From the NCBI GenBank assembly GCA_919902665.1, contig CAKKRK010000031.1, positions 1 to 41,486 of the forward strand: a stretch of 41,486 nucleotides of DNA, in the 5' to 3' direction. The notes under the pieces are model-generated. The model did not search any database and was not told the origin of the DNA. It saw only the letters and a program-made list of their open reading frames with translations. Of the stretch, positions 1-6,381 are shown piece after piece. Both the position numbers and the translations under genes were made by a program. Each line of letters begins with the position of its first letter. Within the stretch, counting starts at the first letter, position 1. The DNA comes from Nitrospiraceae bacterium (GTDB lineage: Bacteria; Nitrospirota; Nitrospiria; Nitrospirales; Nitrospiraceae).

Positions 1-37
1 TTCGTGAAGCCAGGCTACCACTTATCACACTGTCTGA

Positions 38-247
38 ATTTCCGGAGCCCCCTCTAACTCCATAGACCTAGACCAGCGCATAAAGGACTTCGCCGAAGCT
101 GCGAGGCGAGCACGTGCCAGTGGCAAAGGCATACCTGTGTGGAGAGAGGATTGCTCAATCGGTGCTCAGTTCTCGTTGGATTTTAATGAGCGGTTAGATA
201 TGAACGAAGGCGTTACAGCTCCCGAATCGCGCCTTGGAGGACGGTAA
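38..247 (+). pseudogene. possible remnant of a small coding region (no usable start)
   Basis: An open frame follows a TGA at 35-37 and runs to a TAA at 245-247. The translation is protein-like in its middle (DQRIKDFAEAARRARASGKG, then IPVWREDCSIGAQF), with charged helices and ordinary codon use. There is no ATG with a ribosome site; the only in-frame GTG (137) would leave under 40 residues. The 3' end overlaps the convergent gene ending at 213. It may be the tail of a gene that lost its 5' part, or chance. I do not recognise the family. Confidence 0.25.
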
Positions 248-482
248 TCTGCGTCGTAGGGTCGCCCGTCGCTTTCAGTTCGTTGCTGATCTGATCTTTC
301 AGGTAAGATGAGTAGCCGACACGGTCGATGAGGAGATCTAAAAACCGTTCGGTCGGCAACAGGCTTTGCTCCTTGAGTTCGTCAAGGGTCTCGTCACTCA
401 CAGGCACGTAGGTGCTGCCGATGTGGAAAACCACGTTGTAGTGGCGCCCTGTGGCAATCCGCTCAAATCTTAAACCCTTCAC
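213..482 (-). CDS. small hypothetical protein (89 aa)
   Basis: Unrecognised soluble protein, with no signal peptide or membrane segment. The start is GTG at 482, chosen because GAGGAGGA lies six bases upstream, an excellent Shine-Dalgarno sequence. The N-terminal half looks like beta strands (NVVFHIGSTYVPVSDETL) and the C-terminal half is a charged helix (LKEQSLLPTERFLDLLIDRV). It is transcribed divergently from the helicase-like gene at 764, with about 280 bases between. No neighbour points to a function. The strong ribosome site argues that it is a real gene; the function is unknown. Confidence 0.6.
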   Translation of the reverse strand: MKGLRFERIATGRHYNVVFHIGSTYVPVSDETLDELKEQSLLPTERFLDLLIDRVGYSSYLKDQISNELKATGDPTTQITVLQGAIREL

Positions 483-561
483 AGATTCCTCCTCAACAGG
501 ATTGTGAAAAAACCTGCCAGCTTCGTTTTCCCATCGCTCAACGCTTCAACACACGAAGAAG

Positions 562-625
562 TATGTCTCAGCATCTCGCTCGCTGCGGCCTCGCTGGACG
601 GTCGTATTGAACATCCTGCAAGTGC
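562..625. repeat. possible interspersed GC-rich repeat
   Basis: A noncoding GC-rich block (CAGCATCTCGCTCGCTGCGG, then CCTCGCTGGACGG, ending near GAACATCCTGC) sits between the divergent genes at 482 and 764. From memory, blocks of this wording recur between genes in Nitrospira genomes. There is no second copy in this window, so the repeat status cannot be shown here. Confidence 0.25.
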
Positions 626-763
626 TAATACAAGCCGTTTATTCTAGACAAGTTCTGGTCGTGAAGACAAGGGCAACCATCAAGCGCCAGCGGTGGACAG
701 TCATTGCAATGGGCCTTTATCATGACGTTCCGTTGCCATGACGTGCGGAGGTTGTCAGCCGGT

Positions 764-2218
764 ATGACAGGCACAGAACTCATTAAATTGTGGATCACCT
801 GCCTTGAAGCGGAGCGAATCCGTTTGACCGAGACAGGGCATGATGCGCCCGTCGTGGCGTCGCAAGGTCGCCTGATGCGCACAACCGGCGGGCTCCATCT
901 ATACGAATTTATCATGCCTGCTGATGTCCAACTGTCGGTTGACCTTCCGGTATCCGTCGTCCCTGCCGATGAGGCGAACACGACGGAAGGGGTTGTCCTG
1001 CGGCAGGCCGGCAACAGCCTATCCGTCCAACTGGTTGATGCTCTTGGGTGCGACATCCCTTCTGTGACCCTTGTTCCAGATCAGGTCGGCCTTGTGAGCA
1101 CGTCAGCTTCCCGTCTGAAAGATATGTTGGGGAAGCCAGACCTGTATCATCTTGGGCCAACCGAGCGGTTGGCGTCGCTGTTGCAGATGCAGGACGTTGA
1201 GGCTGAGGCCTTCCCCTCCGCCTCATCCGTTTTCACAACCGTGTGGTCGGATGACCGATCAGTCCGGCGTCAAAAGCTGGGGAATCTGGCGATGGAGCTG
1301 ATTCGCGCCAACAAACGCATCCTCCTCATCAGCCCAGACCACCTCGCGTGCGATGAGATGGTGGGGATGGTGGGGCGTACCATGAAGGCCGGTGGACTGA
1401 ATCACACAACGTGGATCACTCGGTATGAGTTCCCGATTACCTCGAAGGCTGGCGGCATCGATCTTCAGGAACTGGGGTTCGAAGCCCAAATGCATCAATT
1501 TTATGCCAAATCACAAGGCAACAAGGCCTCCTTGAAACACAAGTATGACCGCTTCCGAGAGCTCGCCCCTTTTTTGTCTCAGAAGGAAGTGAAACAAAAA
1601 GATCTGGACGAAGTCCGCTTACTGGAATGGCGCCTCGTCACACAATTACGAGACCTTCAAGTGAAAATGGCCGATGTCCAGAAGACGCTCAAGGACTTCG
1701 AGCACCTACCGTTGTTTCAACGGCTGACGATGCAAGCGGTCGGGAAGAATGCAGCATCCCTCAAGCAGTATGGCGCGCTGTATCAGGGTCAGATGGATCA
1801 ACTGAACAAAGAACTCGATGTCGCCAAAGGCCGTATTCAGCAGCTTGTTCCGGAAGCAGCCGTTCCCAGCGGGAAGCGGGCCGAGTTCGAGGAACTCCAA
1901 GAACAGATTGCCAAACTGGGGGGAACCAAAAAGGTCCGTGAGTTACTGGCGGCCGAAGAACAACCAAACCGCCAGGCCTTCATTCAGAATCGGCGACTTG
2001 TCGCTGCCACACCCATGCGAGTCGCAAGCGATCCCCTGTTCAGCCGGGTGCGCTTCGATGTCTTGATGGTCGATGAGGCCCCGAGGATCGCTGCCCCCTC
2101 ACTCTTGGCTGCGGCCGGGCTTGTACGTGAACGCATTATCGTCAGCGGCGATCCTCGTGAAATCACGACCATCGGACAATGGGCCATGCCTGGGTCGGCC
2201 ATCCGTGCCGCACCGTGA
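764..2218 (+). CDS. superfamily 1 helicase-like protein lacking Walker A and the second RecA domain
   Basis: A protein of 484 aa from the ATG at 764, which has CGGAGG about 12 bases upstream; an in-frame ATG at 704 would add 20 residues. A beta-rich N-terminal part (to about residue 110) precedes a segment matching motif Ia of UPF1/DNA2-type SF1 helicases (LAMELIRANKRILLISPDH, about 175-193). A long charged coiled-coil insertion follows (about 250-400), then a motif like those before Walker B (RRLVAATPMRVA). Walker B is LMVDEAP (434-440) and motif III is SGDPRE (461-466). Where a Walker A (GxxGxGKT) should precede motif Ia, the residues are FTTVWSDDRS, with no GKT. The protein stops about 18 residues after motif III, so RecA domain 2 is absent. 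This is either a decayed helicase or a non-catalytic derivative. Weak promoter-like boxes (TTGAAC 607-612, TACAAG 629-634) lie upstream. Confidence 0.6.
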   Translation: MTGTELIKLWITCLEAERIRLTETGHDAPVVASQGRLMRTTGGLHLYEFIMPADVQLSVDLPVSVVPADEANTTEGVVLRQAGNSLSVQLVDALGCDIPSVTLVPDQVGLVSTSASRLKDMLGKPDLYHLGPTERLASLLQMQDVEAEAFPSASSVFTTVWSDDRSVRRQKLGNLAMELIRANKRILLISPDHLACDEMVGMVGRTMKAGGLNHTTWITRYEFPITSKAGGIDLQELGFEAQMHQFYAKSQGNKASLKHKYDRFRELAPFLSQKEVKQKDLDEVRLLEWRLVTQLRDLQVKMADVQKTLKDFEHLPLFQRLTMQAVGKNAASLKQYGALYQGQMDQLNKELDVAKGRIQQLVPEAAVPSGKRAEFEELQEQIAKLGGTKKVRELLAAEEQPNRQAFIQNRRLVAATPMRVASDPLFSRVRFDVLMVDEAPRIAAPSLLAAAGLVRERIIVSGDPREITTIGQWAMPGSAIRAAP

Positions 2219-2434
2219 AATGGCGGCACCAACGTTTGCTTGACGCCGATGAGGAGAATTCAGGATAATCCGTCTCCCCGGTAGTTCATCAGTCTGGTTC
2301 TTGATGTCGGGTTGCTCAAAAATGGATCGGAGCAAGGCCGCAAAGAGCTTCGACCTCAAAGACGTACGCGGTTGGTGCGTTGAGGGGGATGGGCGACTGA
2401 GAACGCTGCGGGAGACATGTTCAGCAGCCTGTAT

Positions 2435-2521
2435 GCCGAAGTGGCGAAACTGGCAGACGCACTAGATTCAGGGTCTAGCGCCCGCAAGGGTGTGCGGGTT
2501 CAAATCCCGCCTTCGGCACCA
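2435..2521 (+). tRNA. tRNA-Leu (anticodon CAG)
   Basis: Class II tRNA of 87 nt. Acceptor GCCGAAG pairs with CTTCGGC. The anticodon stem-loop CTAGA-TTCAGGG-TCTAG gives anticodon CAG. A long variable arm and the T arm GCGGG-TTCAAAT-CCCGC follow, and the CCA end is encoded (2519-2521). It lies alone, between the helicase-like gene and the Sel1 gene. I saw no duplicated tRNA 3' end nearby that would mark an integrated element. Confidence 0.95.
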
Positions 2522-2805
2522 CCCCAGCCTGTGCTTGCACCGCGAGTTTTTCATCGCGTCAGCGATATTTCCAATAGCCCGACTCTACCTTGCGTTCAGT
2601 CGTCGACGGGGAGCCATGTCCCATAGCCTTCCATCTGTCAGCGTGAACGCCGAAAGCAATATTTTGATGACATTTGGGCCTCGCTCGAGAAGAATGGGCT
2701 TGTCCCTCGTTTGCCCTACAGTGGGGCTGAGGAAGCTCGGTTGTCTTGTCACCGAGGGCAGCACGGGACTCCAACGCTGTTAACGGTGCTGAAAGGTGGT
2801 ACACG

Positions 2806-3357
2806 ATGAGGCTAGTCGTACTCGTAGCGGTTTTGATCTTGACTAGTGCGACCGTCTCTGCAGCGGTGGAATCGTTGAGTGGTAATTCGAAGAAAACGAT
2901 ACCTCCGTCGATACCGCTGGCCGGGGAGGAGCCATATGAGGCGTTGAAGCGTGGAGATTTCAGGGTCGCTGCGGGACTCTTTTACCCCTTGGCACAACGT
3001 GGGGATGCCCGGGCTCAGTATAACCTAGGGCTGCTGTATGGCAGTGGTCTGGGTGTGGATCAAGACTACCAGGCGGCACTGAAATGGCATCGCATGGCGG
3101 CGGTCCAAGGCCATGCAGGAGGCCAAAACGAACTTGCACAGATGTATGCGAAGGGACAGGGCGTTCAACCAAATCAGGTTCTGGCCTATGTGTGGTTCAG
3201 CACGGCAATTGCGTCGTCGAGTAGCGGGTCGAAAACTGAAATCACGAAGGACCGAGATCGTACGGCCTCACGCATGACGCCGGAGCAAATCACAAAAGCG
3301 CAGCAGATGGCTGAACAGTGCCAAGAGTCGAAATTCAAGAAATGTGGTGAGAAGTAA
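2806..3357 (+). CDS. secreted Sel1-repeat protein
   Basis: A protein of 183 aa from the ATG at 2806, preceded by AAAGGTGG; a longer frame from 2746 has no comparable site and would bury the signal peptide. The N-terminus is a clear Sec signal (MRLVVLVAVLILTSATVSAA). The mature part carries about two Sel1-like repeats, alpha-helical repeats related to TPR, with the signatures AQYNLGLLYGSGLGV and ELAQMYAKGQGV followed by AYVWFSTA. The tail is lysine-rich with two cysteines (CQESKFKKC). Sel1 proteins act as periplasmic or envelope protein-interaction scaffolds; the partner is unknown. It is monocistronic, between a tRNA and a convergent Fic gene. Confidence 0.8.
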   Translation: MRLVVLVAVLILTSATVSAAVESLSGNSKKTIPPSIPLAGEEPYEALKRGDFRVAAGLFYPLAQRGDARAQYNLGLLYGSGLGVDQDYQAALKWHRMAAVQGHAGGQNELAQMYAKGQGVQPNQVLAYVWFSTAIASSSSGSKTEITKDRDRTASRMTPEQITKAQQMAEQCQESKFKKCGEK

Positions 3358-3398
3358 GACTCACGACAGAAGCTGAAGTCGCGCATCTCCGTTGTTTG

Positions 3399-4739
3399 TT
3401 ATGTACTTACCACACTCCGAAGTTTGTCCATCATTTTGTCGGCTTGGACAAACACAAATTCCTTTCCTCTCTTTTCTTTCTTGAGGAAGCCTTTCTCTGC
3501 AAGGTCAAGCAAGTCATTTCTTGCTGTTTGGTATACCACGCCATGCGCATTCCGGTGAGCATCGAATGTGTAGGTCTCATGCGGATGCTGAATTGCGTGA
3601 GAGAGCAGACTTCTTTGGCGGAGGTTTAAGCCCGGATACTTTCTCAATGCGGCGCTCAGGCCTGTCATTTCTTTCTGTTTTCTTTGAATATAGCTCTGTG
3701 CCTCTTCGCACGCCTGCTTAGTTGCCTTCAAATTATAAAAGAGAAAATAGGTCAAATCGTTATCGTCTGTCTCTGTATGAAGATAAGCACGGACATACTG
3801 CCCAGGCGCTCTCTGCATATACCGCGATATGGCTAGGTACTCAAATAGTAAATAGTCACGAGAGAGGAGATACCAATACATCAATGCCCGTGCAGTCCGA
3901 CCATTTCCATCATGGAACGGGTGGTCATAGGCCAGCCAAAAATGAAGCATCGCTGCCTTTATCACGGGGTGAATCCACTTGCTGTCCCCATCCTTGTTGG
4001 CAAACTCGCAGAAGGCGTCCATGCGCTCTGGTAACGTACTAAAATCCGGTGGAATATGAACGGTCTCTCCTTGGTATTCGACGATGATGTTGTTACTGGT
4101 CCTGAGTCGCCCTGAGTCATCCGGATGATCCAACGTCGCTTCTGTAATTCTTTGGTGGATTTCGGTGATGAAATATTTTGTCAGATTCGTTTTTCGTTTC
4201 TCTCTGATGAACTGCATCGTTTCCCAATTATTGAGGATCATTTGCTCGCTTCGATCTTTGGGCTTTCGGCCTGTGCGGAGCAAGTCCTTCGCCTTCTGAG
4301 TGGTTGTGGCGGCTCCTTCGAGTTGACTCGATGCAATGGCCTCATCCATCAGTGATCTGATGACGAACTGTTCTCTCCCCGGTAACGCGCTGGAGGTATC
4401 AGTGACAAAATTTCCCCCAGCCCAGACATCAACGTCGTGCAGATCTTTGTGAAGACCATCAGGTATCCAATACAAAAATGGCGTACCGCTCTTGTCTGTG
4501 AATGGAGCTTTTTTAAAATTGGCGTGGCGACCAAGTTTGACCAGCGCCCACGCCTCTTCATGCGAAAACTCTTTGGGTATTGGAGCATATCTAAAGCGAT
4601 GCCAATGGCTATAGTCTTCGTTTGCTTTTTGAATGACATCTTGAAGCTCCGAGTCAACCCGCATCTGCAGGAGTTTTTGGAGCGTTTCTGGTTTCTTGAG
4701 GATCGTTGAGAGTTGGGGAGGGTCGACAATAATCGCCAT
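3399..4739 (-). CDS. Fic-domain protein adenylyltransferase with inhibitory motif and C-terminal winged helix
   Basis: A protein of 446 aa. The Fic active-site motif is HPFHDGNGRTAR (273-284), matching HPFx[D/E]GNGRxxR; His273 is the expected catalytic base for transferring AMP to a Ser, Thr or Tyr hydroxyl. An N-terminal inhibitory helix motif, SSQLEG (137-142), fits the class II consensus [S/T]xxxE[G/N], in which the Glu blocks productive ATP binding. The last 70 or so residues look like a winged helix-turn-helix (VVYQTARNDLLDLAEKGFL), so the protein may bind DNA. A Shine-Dalgarno AAAGG precedes the ATG. Upstream lies a consensus promoter set in inverted repeats (separate entries). The gene is noticeably more AT-rich than its neighbours, which suggests horizontal acquisition. 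The target protein is unknown. No separate antitoxin-like gene is adjacent. Confidence 0.92.
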   Translation of the reverse strand: MAIIVDPPQLSTILKKPETLQKLLQMRVDSELQDVIQKANEDYSHWHRFRYAPIPKEFSHEEAWALVKLGRHANFKKAPFTDKSGTPFLYWIPDGLHKDLHDVDVWAGGNFVTDTSSALPGREQFVIRSLMDEAIASSQLEGAATTTQKAKDLLRTGRKPKDRSEQMILNNWETMQFIREKRKTNLTKYFITEIHQRITEATLDHPDDSGRLRTSNNIIVEYQGETVHIPPDFSTLPERMDAFCEFANKDGDSKWIHPVIKAAMLHFWLAYDHPFHDGNGRTARALMYWYLLSRDYLLFEYLAISRYMQRAPGQYVRAYLHTETDDNDLTYFLFYNLKATKQACEEAQSYIQRKQKEMTGLSAALRKYPGLNLRQRSLLSHAIQHPHETYTFDAHRNAHGVVYQTARNDLLDLAEKGFLKKEKRGKEFVFVQADKMMDKLRSVVST

Positions 4740-4757
4740 ACGCGCCTTTATACTAAA

Positions 4758-4826
4758 AGTACTATTTTAGTATAAATTAGTACTTGCGAGATGTCAACAC
4801 GTACTAATTTTGTAAATATTAGTACG
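4758..4826. promoter_or_regulatory. paired inverted repeats, probable operator of the Fic gene
   Basis: Two inverted repeats share the same half-site. The first is AGTACTA (4758-4764) with TAGTACT (4778-4784), and it encloses the -10 box. The second is CGTACTAA (4800-4807) with TTAGTACG (4819-4826), just upstream of the -35 box. Their centres are about 42 bases apart, close to four helical turns. An overlapping TACTAAAA/TTTTAGTA pair (4751-4758, 4765-4772) is also present. Binding would cover the promoter, so repression is the simplest reading. The winged helix of the Fic protein is a candidate binder. Confidence 0.6.
4769..4797 (-). promoter_or_regulatory. sigma70 promoter of the Fic gene
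   Basis: On the minus strand TTGACA (4797-4792) and TATACT (4774-4769) are separated by exactly 17 bases. The -10 box lies 30-35 bases from the Fic ATG. This is the closest match to the vegetative consensus I found in the window. Confidence 0.8.
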
Positions 4827-4931
4827 ATTTAGATTTACGTTTAACAACTCGCTTATTTACAATGCATTATGAGCAAACTGTTTTAGAAGTTTGGGGAGGT
4901 GTTAGTAGATAACGTGATGTTGCGGTTAACT

Positions 4932-6251
4932 TTAGGACGCGCGCAAATTTCTGATCTCTGCCAGTGTTGTCTCGATTTCTTTAGGCGAGTTGATAAGACA
5001 TGGTGCGAGCCGGACGTACTTCGTTGCGTAGGGCGTGACGCTGCCGACAATGCCACGGTGACGAAGCCGTTCCACGACGGCACGAGGAGCCATGCCGGCG
5101 ACCTCGAAACACACAATCCCAGCGGACAGCTCCTGCGACATCGGGGTATGGAGCGTGACATGAGGCATGGCTACCAAGCTCTGCTTCAGCTGCTGGTTCA
5201 ACTCATAGATGCGTTGTGTCACACGAGCTTTCCCAACGGTTTGGTGAAATGCGAAGGCTTCATCCAGTGCCCAGCGATGTTCGAATGAATGGAACCCGCC
5301 TGGGGACATGTGAACCGATTGTGGAAGATGCTTCGACGACTTGTTCTCCATCCAGAGGTCATAGGCCTGTCCACTAAAGGTTGGAATCGTCGGCTGAGCA
5401 ATGGGCCAGGCCTGCGGGTGGCCCCAGACCAGCCCAGTCCCGCGTGGACCGAACATCCATTTATGGGTTCCTGCCACCAAGAAGTCGCAGCCCAGCTCGC
5501 TCACACGGAAATCTTCAACTCCCAAGGCATGGACCCCATCCACGCAGAAGATGATCCGATCCTGTTCATCACGTGAACGATTGATGGCCTGGATCGCGAG
5601 TGCCATGTCATGGATCGGCAGTTTCAGTCCCGTGCTGGAATGGACCCAGGTGACCGCTACGATGCGTGTGGCAGGCGAGATGCCCTTGCGCAGGGACTCG
5701 ACGATCTCGTCGCGCGAGACGGTCTTCAGGGCGCGATAGAGGGGTATTTGACGGACTGTGGCGCCTGTCCGTTCTGCGCGAAGGCATAAGGCGGTTTCTG
5801 TCGAATAATGGTCGTGGGTCGTCGTCAGGATTTCTTGCTCGGTCCGAAGTTGTAAGCCGCCATACAGCAGGCCCAACCCCATGGTCGTGCTGTCGGTCAA
5901 GGCGATGTCTGTGGGATTGCCTCCCAGATACTCAGCCGCTGCCTGGAGCACCTTCGCGTCCTGTTTCTCCTCATGTTCAAACCAATAGCCGATCGGGTCC
6001 GTGTCCAAGCCAGCTCGGTGCCGTTCGATGGCTTCGCGTACTGGTGTGGGATGAGAAGCGAGGAAGAACGCAGCCAAGTGGATAAGCTGTGGAGAGAGGG
6101 GAAACTGTGCTCGCAGGTCTTCCCAACTCTTCAAGCGACTTGATGACGTTGCCTGTTCAGCAAAAGCGCGAGGTTGGGTACCAGCCAGTACCGCTGCGCT
6201 CAAGGTCAAGCCGGTCCGGACTAGAAAGCCTCGACGTCCGATGTCGCTCAT
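4932..6251 (-). CDS. Tat-exported class V (PLP) aminotransferase, isopenicillin-N-epimerase-like
   Basis: A protein of 439 aa, with the start supported by GAGGAGG upstream. The N-terminus (GRRGFLVRTGLTLSAAVLAG) has twin arginines followed by a hydrophobic stretch and an AFA cleavage-like site, so it is a likely Tat substrate that folds with its cofactor before export. The core is a fold-type I class V aminotransferase: FCVDGVHALG holds the Asp contacting the pyridine nitrogen, and VAGTHKWMFGPRG holds the Lys that binds PLP. Overall length and motif spacing resemble isopenicillin N epimerase/cysteine-desulfurase-like enzymes, but the substrate cannot be read from sequence. It is 130 bases downstream of gcvP on the same strand, with a hairpin between, so probably a separate transcript. 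Confidence 0.85.
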   Translation of the reverse strand: MSDIGRRGFLVRTGLTLSAAVLAGTQPRAFAEQATSSSRLKSWEDLRAQFPLSPQLIHLAAFFLASHPTPVREAIERHRAGLDTDPIGYWFEHEEKQDAKVLQAAAEYLGGNPTDIALTDSTTMGLGLLYGGLQLRTEQEILTTTHDHYSTETALCLRAERTGATVRQIPLYRALKTVSRDEIVESLRKGISPATRIVAVTWVHSSTGLKLPIHDMALAIQAINRSRDEQDRIIFCVDGVHALGVEDFRVSELGCDFLVAGTHKWMFGPRGTGLVWGHPQAWPIAQPTIPTFSGQAYDLWMENKSSKHLPQSVHMSPGGFHSFEHRWALDEAFAFHQTVGKARVTQRIYELNQQLKQSLVAMPHVTLHTPMSQELSAGIVCFEVAGMAPRAVVERLRHRGIVGSVTPYATKYVRLAPCLINSPKEIETTLAEIRNLRAS

Positions 6252-6330
6252 AGGATGTCCTCCTCAACGATGAATCCTCTGTACTGTACTGCTTATTTAG
6301 AAAATCAGGCAAGGAGAGGTACAAACGAAG

Positions 6331-6356
6331 CCCCTGGCTGGTGAGCCAGCCAGGGG
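6331..6356 (-). terminator. hairpin downstream of gcvP, probable terminator
   Basis: A perfect 11-bp stem, CCCCTGGCTGG (6331-6341) and CCAGCCAGGGG (6346-6356), with a four-base loop, lies 25 bases after the gcvP stop. On the minus strand it is followed by CTTCGTTTGTACC, only a weak U tract, so termination may be incomplete. Confidence 0.6.
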
Positions 6357-6381
6357 GTCGGACATGGTACAGGAGGTCCTG

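Noticed and set aside
2435-2521. tRNA-Leu as the attachment site of an integrated element spanning 1-4930
   Set aside because: No duplicated tRNA 3' end and no integrase gene were found beside it; xerC belongs to the conserved trmFO-hslV cluster.
3399-4826. Classical two-gene Fic toxin-antitoxin (VbhA/VbhT or Phd/Doc type)
   Set aside because: No small antitoxin gene is adjacent; the inhibitory motif lies within the Fic protein itself.
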